From Actibacterium atlanticum (lineage in GTDB: Bacteria; Pseudomonadota; Alphaproteobacteria; Rhodobacterales; Rhodobacteraceae), in NCBI RefSeq assembly GCF_000671395.1, contig NZ_AQQY01000006.1, positions 62,001-126,000 on the forward strand: DNA of 64,000 nucleotides. Direction: 5' to 3'. Of the stretch, positions 28,383 to 37,508 are shown in pieces (position 1 is the first letter of the stretch; every line of letters starts with the position of its first letter). Both the position numbers and the translations under genes were made by a program. Under the pieces are notes generated by a model that was given only the letters and a program-made list of their open reading frames with translations, was not told where the DNA came from and ran no database searches.

Positions 28383-29132
28383 TTAAACCGCAGGCGGCCG
28401 AATGGTAATGTCGGCGCGTTCCAGATGGTGTCGTATCTGCTGTGCCGTTTGCAGGGCTGTTGTGCCATCTCCGTGCAGGCAGATCGTATCAATCCGGGTC
28501 GGGATATGGCTGCCATCCTGTGCGATCACCGCACCGGTGCGCAGCATTTGCACGACACGTTCCGCCGCTTCATCCGGATCGTGGATCACCGCGCCAGGCA
28601 GGCTGCGATCAACAAGCGTGGCATCCGGGTTATAGGCTCGGTCCGCGAAAATCTCGGCCGCATAATTTGCGCCCAGTTCGGTTGCCACCTGCTGCTGCAT
28701 CGTCGCTGCGATAACGGTCAAAGTCAGATCGGGCTGCAGTTCAAGCGCAGCTTGATAACAGGCGCGCGCGATTTGCGCATCTTCGGCAGCCATATTTGCA
28801 AGGGCACCATGCAGTTTCAAATGCGCGACCTGCCCGCCTGCCGCACGCGCCATCGCCTGTGCCGCTCCCAGTTGATAGGTGATCAGATGGCGCAGCTGAT
28901 CTTGGGTCAGCGCCATCCGGCTGCGGCCAAAGTTGGCGCGGTCGTCAAAACCGGGATGGGCCCCGATGGCTACCCCTTGCGCCACGGCCGCCGCCATCGT
29001 CGCCGCCATCACATCGGGTCCGCCCGCATGGAAACCGCAGGCCACATTGGCCGAGCTGACAATCCGCAACAAAGCGCTGTCATCCCCGATGCCTTCGCCC
29101 ATGTCGGCGTTCAGGTCTACGCTGGACTGCAT
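28383..29132 (-). CDS. pxpA: 5-oxoprolinase subunit A (LamB/YcsF family)
   Basis: This 249-aa protein matches the LamB/YcsF family: VDLNADMGEGIGDDSALLRIVSSANVACGFHAG at the N-terminus (read in two parts), GAHPGFDDRANFGR, and HLKLHGALANMAAEDA. With PxpB and PxpC it hydrolyses 5-oxoproline to glutamate with ATP. It starts directly after the pxpC stop (no gap) and ends at a terminator. Confidence 0.95.
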   Translation of the reverse strand: MQSSVDLNADMGEGIGDDSALLRIVSSANVACGFHAGGPDVMAATMAAAVAQGVAIGAHPGFDDRANFGRSRMALTQDQLRHLITYQLGAAQAMARAAGGQVAHLKLHGALANMAAEDAQIARACYQAALELQPDLTLTVIAATMQQQVATELGANYAAEIFADRAYNPDATLVDRSLPGAVIHDPDEAAERVVQMLRTGAVIAQDGSHIPTRIDTICLHGDGTTALQTAQQIRHHLERADITIRPPAV

Positions 29133-30140
29133 TTAGATGCCCTCCTCATCGCCACGGGTCACCCCGCTGATCAATTGATAACTCAACAGATCGCGCATGG
29201 CATGGGGGTCACGGGTTTTATGCGCCACCTTTGCGCGCAACTGTTTCAACTGAACATCGGGCGTTTGCCAAAGCGCATCTGCCTGTGCCAGATCAATCAG
29301 CTGCAGCTGCAACGCAGCGCCCATGGGTGCTTGGGCCAATTTCGGCAAGTCCGCCGGGATCACTGTCCCCAGACGGGGATACCCTCCGATGGTCTGACAC
29401 TCGGCCAGCAACACATAGGGCGCACCGTCTCCGGTGATCTGCACATCCCCTGCGGTGATAAAATCCGATGCCAGCCCCGCGGCGCCCTGTGCTTCAAAGG
29501 GCGCGCCGGTGAACTCCAGCCGCACCCCCTGCCGATTGGCGCGGGCGCTGCGGGTGAACAGTGTGCGCTGCACCCGTGTCAGCGTTTCGGGGGCAAACAA
29601 TCCTGTCTGGGGGCCCGGCATCACCCGCACCATCCCGCCGCTAAAACGGGGCGCGGCCTTCAGACGTTTGGGCGGGGCCATTACCTGAGAATCGTCGCCC
29701 AGCGTCAGCTTTGCTCCGCTGGCCAACGGGGCCTCCCCCGGGAAGGTTGAAAAACTGTCCAACCATGGCGTGTCCTGCACCCCACCTGCCGGAGTCAGAT
29801 AGCCATAGACCCCAGCCTCGGCGGCGCCGATCTCCAAAACCTGTCCGGGCAACAAAAGCTGTGTCTCGCTCCACCCGATCCGGGCCCCATCGACGTGGGC
29901 CCGCATAGGCGCGCCAGTCAGGGCAAAGCGCATCGGCGCAGAACAGGTAAAGCGCCCGCCAACCCCAGCCATTTCTAGCGCCGGTAAAGGCGCGGGCACA
30001 TCCAACAAGGCTGCGGCTTCGAGCAAGGCCAAAGGGTCTGCAGCGCCCCCCGGCGCAACGCCTTGCGCAATGTAACCCGGGCGGCCCAAATCCTGCACGC
30101 GCAGGGCAGGCCCGGCCTGTTCTAGGGTCAGCACCGTCAT
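29133..30140 (-). CDS. pxpC: 5-oxoprolinase subunit C (biotin-dependent carboxyltransferase/KipA family)
   Basis: The 335-aa protein has the AHS2 domain: LRVQDLGRPGYIAQGVAPGG near the start, WLDSFSTFPGEA in the middle, and ECQTIGGYPRLGTVIPADLPKLAQ (in two parts) near the end. The PxpB stop and its ATG overlap (ATGA). It is part of the 5-oxoprolinase PxpABC complex. Confidence 0.94.
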   Translation of the reverse strand: MTVLTLEQAGPALRVQDLGRPGYIAQGVAPGGAADPLALLEAAALLDVPAPLPALEMAGVGGRFTCSAPMRFALTGAPMRAHVDGARIGWSETQLLLPGQVLEIGAAEAGVYGYLTPAGGVQDTPWLDSFSTFPGEAPLASGAKLTLGDDSQVMAPPKRLKAAPRFSGGMVRVMPGPQTGLFAPETLTRVQRTLFTRSARANRQGVRLEFTGAPFEAQGAAGLASDFITAGDVQITGDGAPYVLLAECQTIGGYPRLGTVIPADLPKLAQAPMGAALQLQLIDLAQADALWQTPDVQLKQLRAKVAHKTRDPHAMRDLLSYQLISGVTRGDEEGI

Positions 30141-30931
30141 GCGCCTGCCTCGTAGCGCGCACCGCCCAGCCCGTCAGAACGGTTTTTTAGCGCGCTATAT
30201 TCGGCAGACCCAATCGCGTGGAACTGCACGCTATCCCCGGACTTCAGAGCAAAGGGCACTGTCCGGTCCCGCTGAAAAGGGCGAAACGCCGTCTCGCCGA
30301 TTTGGAACCAGCCGGTGGGGCTGGCGTGGTTGAACAACACCAGCTGACGCAGCGCCGCCACCAATGCGCCTGCGGGCACCTGCGGCGTCAAGGCGGCGCG
30401 GCGCGGGATATCCCACGCGGGCGGCAGATATCCAAGATAGGGCTGACCCGGCGCAAACCCGATTGCCAGAACGCGCAGTGGTGTCTGGGTGATCTGGGCG
30501 ATGGCCTGTTCACTGCTTAGGCCCGCCAGTTGACAAAAAGTCTTTAGATCTGGCGCTTGATCTGCGCCAAAACAAACGGGCACATGCCAGATGCGCGACG
30601 CAGGCGGCAACGTTTCCGCCAACCAGTCCACGCCCCCAAGCAGCTTTCGCAACGCCGTCAGAACCTGATCGCGGCGCCCCCGGGCAGGATCAAACCGCAC
30701 CAACACCGACGACAGCGACGGAGCGACCTCGGTCACGCCATCTGGCAGGTTTTCCTGCACGGCCTGTTCAAAGGCCAGCACTGCCGCGGAAAGCTGCGGG
30801 CTGACCACCCGTCCAAAGCGCACCACAATGCCATCTGGCCCAAGCGGCAATAGCTCGGGCAGTTCCGGCCCCGGGTGGGCAGAGGGGGATGGTTGAAACA
30901 GGTCCACGATATTGCTTACTGGCAGGCGCAA
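30137..30931 (-). CDS. pxpB: 5-oxoprolinase subunit B (KipI family)
   Basis: This protein of up to 264 aa has an AHS1 domain: LGPDGIVVRFGRVVS, PSLSSVLVRFDP, AIGFAPGQPYLGYLP, and ASPTGWFQIGETAFRPF. The first codon given is a TTG at 30931 with no clear ribosome site. A GTG eight codons later or an internal start would shorten the non-conserved N-terminal ~25 residues. It is the first gene of pxpBCA and divergent from the mevalonate operon. Confidence 0.88.
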   Translation of the reverse strand: MRLPVSNIVDLFQPSPSAHPGPELPELLPLGPDGIVVRFGRVVSPQLSAAVLAFEQAVQENLPDGVTEVAPSLSSVLVRFDPARGRRDQVLTALRKLLGGVDWLAETLPPASRIWHVPVCFGADQAPDLKTFCQLAGLSSEQAIAQITQTPLRVLAIGFAPGQPYLGYLPPAWDIPRRAALTPQVPAGALVAALRQLVLFNHASPTGWFQIGETAFRPFQRDRTVPFALKSGDSVQFHAIGSAEYSALKNRSDGLGGARYEAGA

Positions 30932-31051
30932 CAGATTGCGTCAACGCACAGAATACCAGCACGGGTGCCGGGTTGCAGGCGCGCCAGTCCGGTGATAGGT
31001 CCGGTGCACTGTTTCCGGAGCCTATAACAGGCAAACACAGGCAGGCCCGAA

Positions 31052-32086
31052 ATGACCAAAAGCGCCCCCCATGTCACCCCGGTCCCGACCCAGTGGGTTG
31101 GCCCGATTGAAATCACCGGTGACGTGGTGAATGAGGCCGTCAGCGTGCCGCTTGCCACCTATGAAACGCCGCTTTGGCCTTCGACCGCACGTGGCGCACG
31201 GGTTTCGCGCCAATCGGGCGGCATCCGGTGCACCGTCGTGGATGAACGCATGACACGCTCCATCGCCTTGCGCGCCCGCACTGCGGCAGATGCGCATGCA
31301 GCCTGGGTCTCGATTGAGGCGCGGCGCGAAGAGCTGGACGCGGTGGTGCAAACAACCAGCCGCTTTGCCCGTTTGGTCGGGCTCAACCGTCAGATCGTTG
31401 GCAATCTGCTGTATGTCCGGTTTGAATGCGCCACCGGCGATGCTTCGGGCCACAATATGGTGACCAAGGCGGCGGATGCTTTGCAGGGCTGGATTTTGCA
31501 GAATTACCCATCGCTGGATTACGCGACGATCTCGGGCAACTTCTGCACCGACAAAAAAACCAGCGCCGTAAACGGCCTGCTGGGGCGGGGCAAATACGTT
31601 GTCGCCGAAATCGACATTCCGCGTAAAATCTGCACCCGGATGCTGCGCACCACGCCTGAAAAGATGGTGCAGCTGAACACTGAAAAGAACCTGATTGGCG
31701 GGGTCGTAGCGGGCAGCCTGCGCAGCGCCAACGCCCATTTCGCCAACATGTTGCTGGGCTTTTATCTGGCCACCGGGCAAGACGCGGCCAACATCATCGA
31801 AGGCAGCCAGGGCATCGTCCATTGCGAGGCCCGCGAAAACGGCCTGTACTTTTCCTGCACCCTGCCCAACCTGATTGTTGGGTCCGTGGGCAATGGCAAA
31901 AGCAATGATGCGGTCGAAGATCACCTGCAACAGATTGGCTGCCGCGAAGACCGCGCCCCGGGTGAAAACGCCCGTCGTCTGGCTGTGCTATGCGCCGCCA
32001 CCGTGCTGTGTGGCGAACTGTCTTTGATGGCGGCACAGACAAACCCGGGCGAGCTGATGCGCGCGCATCTGTTGATGGAGCGCTGA
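31052..32086 (+). CDS. mvaA: Hydroxymethylglutaryl-CoA reductase
   Basis: The 344-aa protein reduces HMG-CoA to mevalonate. Visible signatures are VPLATYETPLWPSTARGA, TGDASGHNMVTKAAD (equivalent of the DAMGMN motif), FCTDKKTSAVNG with the catalytic Lys region, and LNTEKNLIGG. The C-terminal MRAHLLMER contains the catalytic His. It is the first gene of a six-gene mevalonate operon whose order matches Paracoccus zeaxanthinifaciens. A -10-like TATAAC lies at 31023-31028. The next gene starts inside its stop (TGATG). Confidence 0.95.
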   Translation: MTKSAPHVTPVPTQWVGPIEITGDVVNEAVSVPLATYETPLWPSTARGARVSRQSGGIRCTVVDERMTRSIALRARTAADAHAAWVSIEARREELDAVVQTTSRFARLVGLNRQIVGNLLYVRFECATGDASGHNMVTKAADALQGWILQNYPSLDYATISGNFCTDKKTSAVNGLLGRGKYVVAEIDIPRKICTRMLRTTPEKMVQLNTEKNLIGGVVAGSLRSANAHFANMLLGFYLATGQDAANIIEGSQGIVHCEARENGLYFSCTLPNLIVGSVGNGKSNDAVEDHLQQIGCREDRAPGENARRLAVLCAATVLCGELSLMAAQTNPGELMRAHLLMER

Positions 32087-33120
32087 TGGCCGACCAGATC
32101 AACAGCCGCAAAGAGGACCACCTGCGCGCCATCGAACGCGACGCAGATATTGAACGTCACGCCAGCGGGTTTGACGCGATCCGCCTGACCCATCGTGCGC
32201 TGCCCGAGCTGGATTTCGACGCCATCGATACCCGTGTGTCCTTTATCGGCAAAGAACTGTCGATGCCCTTGCTGATTTCCTCGATGACCGGGGGCGACAG
32301 TGACGAGATTTTGCGCATCAACCGCAATCTGGCAGAAGCTGCGGAAGAATGCGGTGTGGCCATGGCCGTTGGCTCTCAACGGGTGATGTTTTCCACACCG
32401 GCAGCGCGCAAAAGCTTTGCGCTGCGTGACTATGCGCCCACGACTGTGCTTTTGGGCAATATCGGCGCAGTGCAACTAAACAAAGGCTTTGGCGCCGATG
32501 AATGCCAGCAAGCGGTGGATGTTTTGCAGGCGGATGGGCTGTATCTGCATCTCAACCCGCTGCAAGAAGCCATCCAACCCGAAGGTGATCGCGATTTTTC
32601 GGGACTGGCGCGCAAAATTGCCAAACTGGTGCCGCAGATGGACGTGCCCATCCTTTTGAAGGAAGTTGGTGCAGGCCTGTCACCCGCAGACATCGTGCGC
32701 GGCCTGCAGGCTGGCATCCGGCATTTTGATGTTGCCGGTCGGGGCGGCACCTCGTGGAGTCGCATCGAATATCACCGCCGCAAAGACGATGCGGATGATC
32801 TGGGTCTGGTCTTTCAGGACTGGGGCCTAACCACCGTCGAGGCGCTGACTGCGGCAAAGACGACACTTGAAACCGGCGGCCATGACGCCACGTTGATTGC
32901 GAGCGGCGGTTTGCGCAACGGCGTCGACATGGCAAAAGCCATATTGTTGGGCGCTGATATATGCGGTATCGCGGCCCCGTTCCTTGCTGCTGCGCAAGAC
33001 TCGCGCGGGGCCGTGATTAACCAGATCAACGCCCTGCACCGCGAATTCCGTACGGCGATGTTTTTGCTGGGCTGCACCAATTGCGACGAATTGCGCCGGT
33101 GTGACGGGCTATTGAAGTGA
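32086..33120 (+). CDS. fni: Type 2 isopentenyl-diphosphate isomerase (FMN-dependent)
   Basis: The protein is 344 aa from ATG 32086, one base overlapping the mvaA stop. It interconverts IPP and DMAPP using FMN and NADPH. Motifs: SRKEDHLRA, MPLLISSMTGGD, AVGSQRVMFS, LNPLQEAIQPEGD, KEVGAGLS and DVAGRGGTSW. Also called idi in the Paracoccus operon. It is unrelated in sequence to the E. coli type 1 Idi. Confidence 0.96.
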   Translation: MADQINSRKEDHLRAIERDADIERHASGFDAIRLTHRALPELDFDAIDTRVSFIGKELSMPLLISSMTGGDSDEILRINRNLAEAAEECGVAMAVGSQRVMFSTPAARKSFALRDYAPTTVLLGNIGAVQLNKGFGADECQQAVDVLQADGLYLHLNPLQEAIQPEGDRDFSGLARKIAKLVPQMDVPILLKEVGAGLSPADIVRGLQAGIRHFDVAGRGGTSWSRIEYHRRKDDADDLGLVFQDWGLTTVEALTAAKTTLETGGHDATLIASGGLRNGVDMAKAILLGADICGIAAPFLAAAQDSRGAVINQINALHREFRTAMFLLGCTNCDELRRCDGLLK

Positions 33121-33133
33121 GTAAGACGCGACT

Positions 33134-34297
33134 ATGACGAAGATCGGCATCGAGAAACTGGGGTTCTATATCCCGAGGCACTATCTTGCTCTCTCGACCC
33201 TGGCGCACCGCAATGGCATTGATCCGGCCAAGTTCTCGCGCGGGATCGGGCAAGAACTGATCGCTGTGCCATCCCATGACGAAGACATCGTGACACTGGG
33301 CGCCGAAGCCGCCCGTCCGGTTATTGACGCCTGTGGCACCGACGGCATCGACACCGTCCTTTTCGCCACGGAAACCGGAATCGACCAGTCCAAGGCGGCG
33401 GGCATTTATGTGCACGGCCTGCTGGGCCTGCCAGCCAACTGCCGCTGCGTCGAATTGAAACAAGCCTGTTATTCGGCCACGGCAGCGCTGCAAATGGCCT
33501 GTGGGCATGTCGCCCGTAAACCCGACCGCAAGGTGCTGATCATTGCCTCGGACGTATCGCGCTATGATCTGGACAGCCCGGCAGAGGCTACTCAGGGCGC
33601 AGGCGCGGTGGCCATGTTGGTCTCGTCCGACCCCAAGGTGCTGGAAATCGACCCTTGGACAGGCCTGTTTACCCAAGACATCATGGATTTCTGGCGCCCC
33701 AACTATCGCAAAACCCCACTGGTGGATGGCAAGTATTCGGCCCTGCGGTATCTCAGCACCATGGGCGAAGCCTGGAATGACTATGTGTCCCAAGGGGGGC
33801 GCGCCTATGAAGATCTGGCGCAGTTCTGCTATCACCTGCCATTTTCGCGCATGGCGCAAAAGGCGCATCGCCAACTTGCCTTGTTGAACAAAACCTCGGT
33901 CGACAATGAAAAATGTCTGCCGGGCATGGAATACAACCGTGTGATCGGCAACTGCTATGCCGCGTCTTTGTATCTGAGCCTGATATCAATGCTGGAAAAC
34001 ACCGCGGCAGACCTGTCAGGCCAGCCCGTGGGCCTGTTCAGCTATGGCTCGGGTGCTGTGGCCGAGTTCTTCTCGGGCGTGGTGCAACCGGGCTATCGCG
34101 ATCATCTGATGGTCGCGCATCACAAAGCGCTGATCGACGAACGTGTCGAGCTGAGCTATGAAGATTACCTGACCCTGTGGCATGCGCCCGACCCCCAGGA
34201 TGGCAGTGCGGTGGAAAACCCCGTCGCTGCGCGCGGGCGCTATAGACTGGCCAAGATTGATGAGCACAAGCGCCACTATATCGACGCCCAAGCCTGA
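33134..34297 (+). CDS. hcs: Hydroxymethylglutaryl-CoA synthase
   Basis: This 387-aa thiolase-fold enzyme joins acetyl-CoA and acetoacetyl-CoA. The catalytic Cys lies in CVELKQACYSATAAL (about residue 111), the Glu in the IGQELIAVPSHDED region, and the His in FCYHLPFSRMAQKAH. GLFSYGSGAVAEFFSG near the C-terminus is typical. It is in the mevalonate operon; its last 38 bp overlap the mevalonate kinase start. No acetoacetyl-CoA thiolase gene is in the operon, so that step must be supplied elsewhere. Confidence 0.95.
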   Translation: MTKIGIEKLGFYIPRHYLALSTLAHRNGIDPAKFSRGIGQELIAVPSHDEDIVTLGAEAARPVIDACGTDGIDTVLFATETGIDQSKAAGIYVHGLLGLPANCRCVELKQACYSATAALQMACGHVARKPDRKVLIIASDVSRYDLDSPAEATQGAGAVAMLVSSDPKVLEIDPWTGLFTQDIMDFWRPNYRKTPLVDGKYSALRYLSTMGEAWNDYVSQGGRAYEDLAQFCYHLPFSRMAQKAHRQLALLNKTSVDNEKCLPGMEYNRVIGNCYAASLYLSLISMLENTAADLSGQPVGLFSYGSGAVAEFFSGVVQPGYRDHLMVAHHKALIDERVELSYEDYLTLWHAPDPQDGSAVENPVAARGRYRLAKIDEHKRHYIDAQA

Positions 34298-35363
34298 CCG
34301 CGCCCGCGCGCCGGGCAAGGTGATCTTGTCGGGTGAGCATGCAGTGGTTTACGGCGCGCCCGCTTTGGTCGCGGCTGTGGAACGCTATACCGAGGTCTGG
34401 TTTACCCCGGTGCATCGCTCGGGCGGATTGCGCACTGTGTTTGAAAACCTCTCACAGGGGCAGCTTTACCCGCTGGACGTCCTGAAAGGTTTCAAACAGG
34501 GGCTGGATCAACGCTTTGAACAGTTCATGCGCGGCGAAATGCCTGTGCAACAGATCCTGCAGCGCCCCGATGATCTGGCCGTTTATACGATGGCTTCATT
34601 GCTGCAAAACCTGCCTGTGCCCGGCGCGACGGCCACGCGGCATTTGCCGGTGCCGGGGCAACTGCATTCACGCTCGGATCTGCCTTTGGGGGCCGGGATG
34701 GGATCGTCGGCGGCGGTGATCGCGGCGACCTTTGTTTTGTACGAACACCTTCTGGAACGCCCTCAAACCCTGCAAGAGCGGTTTGAGCGCGTGCGGTTTT
34801 GCGAGCGTCTGCAACATGGGCAAGGCAGCTCTGTCGATGCGGCAGCGGTTGTGTTTGGTGGCATCAATCGGGTGCAAAGCGGCCAGATCAGCCAACCTGA
34901 TCTGGCTAAGGATCATCCGCTCTGGTCTGGCGACAGCTGGTACTGGGTATTGCATGGCGCGCCTGCGTCTTCGACCGGCGAATGCGTGTCGGCCGTGCGC
35001 GCCCAGCACGGCAAAGATACACAGCTTTGGCACGCGTTTGAGACCTGCACCCAAGCCCTGCAATCGGCGCTGGAAACCGGCACCTCCCCTGACGAGGCAT
35101 TGCGAGAAAACCAGCGCCTGCTTGAAAAAATTGGTGTTGTCCCAGCAGCGGCGCAAAGGTTTGTGCAATCGGTCAATGACTTGGGCGGCGCGGCAAAAAT
35201 CTGTGGGGCGGGCGCTGTGCGCGGGGATCATGCTGGTGTCGTGCTGGTACATCTGGACTCGCCCGACGCAATGGAACGCCTGATGGCGGATTACCCGGAT
35301 CGCCGCTGGGAGAAACTTCGCATCGCCAGTCAGGGCGCGCAACTAAGCGGGGAAGCGGGATGA
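34260..35363 (+). CDS. mvk: Mevalonate kinase
   Basis: The protein is 367 aa from ATG 34260 (MSTSATISTPKPDRARAPGK), inside the end of hcs. It is a GHMP kinase: APGKVILSGEHAVVYGAPAL at the N-terminus, the ATP loop DLPLGAGMGSSAAVIAAT, and the C-terminal GGAAKICGAGAVRGDHAG. It makes 5-phosphomevalonate. From memory of the Paracoccus sequence it is closely similar through GECVSAV and ENQRLLEKIGVVPAA. It overlaps pmk by 4 bp. Confidence 0.93.
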   Translation: MSTSATISTPKPDRARAPGKVILSGEHAVVYGAPALVAAVERYTEVWFTPVHRSGGLRTVFENLSQGQLYPLDVLKGFKQGLDQRFEQFMRGEMPVQQILQRPDDLAVYTMASLLQNLPVPGATATRHLPVPGQLHSRSDLPLGAGMGSSAAVIAATFVLYEHLLERPQTLQERFERVRFCERLQHGQGSSVDAAAVVFGGINRVQSGQISQPDLAKDHPLWSGDSWYWVLHGAPASSTGECVSAVRAQHGKDTQLWHAFETCTQALQSALETGTSPDEALRENQRLLEKIGVVPAAAQRFVQSVNDLGGAAKICGAGAVRGDHAGVVLVHLDSPDAMERLMADYPDRRWEKLRIASQGAQLSGEAG

Positions 35364-36295
35364 CAATCACCGCCTCGGCCCCTGGCTCTGTCATGATCAC
35401 CGGCGAACATGCGGTGGTTTACGGCCACCCGGCAATTGTTTGCGCCATTGAACAACGTGTGACTGTGCGGCTGAAAACACTGGACCTGCCAGAGCTTCAA
35501 ATCACATCTGAAATCGCGCCCCCTGCGCAGATTGCGCTGCAAGATTTACCCGTTGAAGGGCCCTACAGGTTTGTGTCGCAGGCTGTGGCGCTCTATCGCG
35601 ATCATCTGTCTGCCGGGATCGCGCTCGAGATCACTTCGCAAATCGAACCGACTTTGGGGTTGGGGTCTTCAGCGGCCGTTACCATTGCCACGCTGGGAGC
35701 GTTGAAACAGCTGACAAACGCAACCGCCGATCTGCATGCGCAGGCGCTTGGGATTGTTCGCTCCATTCAGGGGCGGGGCAGCGGAGCCGATCTGGCAGCC
35801 AGTCTGCATGGCGGCATGATCGCGTATCAGTTGCCCGCCGAGATGACGTCCGGAGTGCCCGGGAACGATCAACACGCGACTTGCCACCCCCTGCCCTCTC
35901 CACCTCAGCTAAGCCTGCGCTATGCCGGGTACAAAACCCCGACCGCAGAGGTGCTGGCCACGATCGCCACGCGGATGCGCGGAAACGAGGCCCGGTTTGA
36001 TCGTCTCTATGCCCGTATGGGCCGATGCGCCCAAGCCACAACCGACGCCGCGCTTGCCCGCGACTGGGACAGTTTTTCTGAACTCTTGCAAGACTATCAG
36101 GTGCTGATGCAGGAACTGGGCGTTTCAGACCCCACCTTGGATCAGATCATTGCCGAAGCCATGGTAACCCCGGGTGTCAGGGCCGCAAAGATATCGGGCT
36201 CGGGGCTTGGCGATTGTGTTGTGGCCTTGGGGGATGTGGCGCCGGGGTTTCGCGCCGCACCGTTGGCCGTAAAAGGATTGGTGACCCATGACTGA
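35360..36295 (+). CDS. pmk: Phosphomevalonate kinase (GHMP type)
   Basis: The 311-aa GHMP kinase begins ASAPGSVMITGEHAVVYGHP. Its ATP loop is PTLGLGSSAAVTIATLGALK, followed by RSIQGRGSGADLAASLHGG. The end, VRAAKISGSGLGDCVVALGD, is the third GHMP motif. It is similar in fold to the preceding kinase and follows the order of the Paracoccus operon, where this position encodes phosphomevalonate kinase. Function rests on family and operon position; the N-terminus alone would also fit mevalonate kinase. Confidence 0.9.
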   Translation: MTITASAPGSVMITGEHAVVYGHPAIVCAIEQRVTVRLKTLDLPELQITSEIAPPAQIALQDLPVEGPYRFVSQAVALYRDHLSAGIALEITSQIEPTLGLGSSAAVTIATLGALKQLTNATADLHAQALGIVRSIQGRGSGADLAASLHGGMIAYQLPAEMTSGVPGNDQHATCHPLPSPPQLSLRYAGYKTPTAEVLATIATRMRGNEARFDRLYARMGRCAQATTDAALARDWDSFSELLQDYQVLMQELGVSDPTLDQIIAEAMVTPGVRAAKISGSGLGDCVVALGDVAPGFRAAPLAVKGLVTHD

Positions 36296-37280
36296 CGCCC
36301 GCACCGTGTTTGACCGCCACTTGCCCGATCAGCTGCCCACACCGCAGCCCGCCACGGCTTATGCGCCTTCAAACATCGCGCTGTCCAAATATTGGGGAAA
36401 GCGTGATAAAGCGCTGAACCTGCCTTTGAACAGCTCTTTGTCGATTTCCCTGCGCGATTGGGGATCCACCACCCGCATCAGCCCTTCAAGCACGGATGAA
36501 GTCTGGTTTCAGGACCGGCTGCTGCCCGCAGATGACCCTTTCGCTGACAAAGTGCTGCGTTTTGCCAACCGGTTCCGGCGCGACCAAATGATGCCGCTGA
36601 AAATCGAAACTTCGAACACGATCCCAACCGCCGCTGGGCTTGCTTCTTCGGCCTCGGGATTTGCGGCACTGACGATGGCTTTGGTCCAAGCGTTTCAGCT
36701 CGACCTTCCTGACGATACCGTATCCATGTTCGCCCGGCTGGGATCGGGCAGCGCAACACGGTCGCTTTGGCACGGTTTCGCCCGATGGGAACGCGGCCAC
36801 GCCAATGATGGCACCGACAGCTTTGCCCGTCCGCTTGAGGTGCGGTGGCCGGCGTTTCGGATTGCAATCATTCCCGTTGATACCGGGCCTAAATCACACT
36901 CCAGCCGCGACGGCATGAACCACACCGTCGCCACAAGCCCCCTGTTTGGCGCGTGGCCGGCGCAGGCCGAGTCAGATTGTACCGCCATCCAGAACGCAGT
37001 TCAGGATCAGAACTTTCAGACACTGGGCCAATTGGCCGAAGCCAACGCGCTGGCCATGCACGCAACCATGCTGGCCGCGCGCCCGGCGCTAAGCTATCTG
37101 AAACCCGAAAGCTGGCAGGTGCTGGAAACACTGTGGACCGCACGACATGAAGGGCTGGCAGCCTTTGCCACCATGGATGCAGGCGCGAATGTGAAGCTGA
37201 TTTTAGAAGCCTCCAGTGCCGCCGATGTCAAAGCGATCTTCCCGCAATCCCGGTTGATCGCGCCCTTCGACCCGCTTTGA
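36288..37280 (+). CDS. mvd: Diphosphomevalonate decarboxylase
   Basis: The 330-aa protein has the decarboxylase hallmarks: AYAPSNIALSKYWGKRD with LPLNSSLSISL, then TAAGLASSASGFAALTMAL, RLGSGSATRSLWHGF, and GMNHTVATSPLF. The last block, ATMDAGANVKLI, holds the catalytic Asp. It makes isopentenyl diphosphate. It is the last gene of the mevalonate operon and overlaps pmk by 8 bp. Confidence 0.95.
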   Translation: MTDARTVFDRHLPDQLPTPQPATAYAPSNIALSKYWGKRDKALNLPLNSSLSISLRDWGSTTRISPSSTDEVWFQDRLLPADDPFADKVLRFANRFRRDQMMPLKIETSNTIPTAAGLASSASGFAALTMALVQAFQLDLPDDTVSMFARLGSGSATRSLWHGFARWERGHANDGTDSFARPLEVRWPAFRIAIIPVDTGPKSHSSRDGMNHTVATSPLFGAWPAQAESDCTAIQNAVQDQNFQTLGQLAEANALAMHATMLAARPALSYLKPESWQVLETLWTARHEGLAAFATMDAGANVKLILEASSAADVKAIFPQSRLIAPFDPL

Positions 37281-37325
37281 ACCCGTCCATGACCCGCAGC
37301 TTCGGGGCGCATGGAAAACCATCAG

Positions 37326-37353
37326 GCACCGGGGGAAAGAGGGCAACCGGTGC
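37326..37353 (+). terminator. Stem-loop after mvd
   Basis: GCACCGG (37326-37332) pairs perfectly with CCGGTGC (37347-37353) across a 14-base loop. It lies 46 bp after the mvd stop, in the 228-bp gap before purF. There is no strong T-run, so it may be a weak or Rho-assisted end of the mevalonate operon. Nothing else was recognised in this gap. Confidence 0.4.
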
Positions 37354-37508
37354 TTGTGACACTTTGCGTAAGGGTTTCCATCGACTTGCGGGTGTTTTGT
37401 CCTGTATTCTGTCTGACAAGCACGCTAGGAAGACGTCGTTGACGAATCCCGGTCGCCGGGTGTCAGCATCGGAACAGCATCATCTCGACCAGTGAGAGGC
37501 CATTCTAC

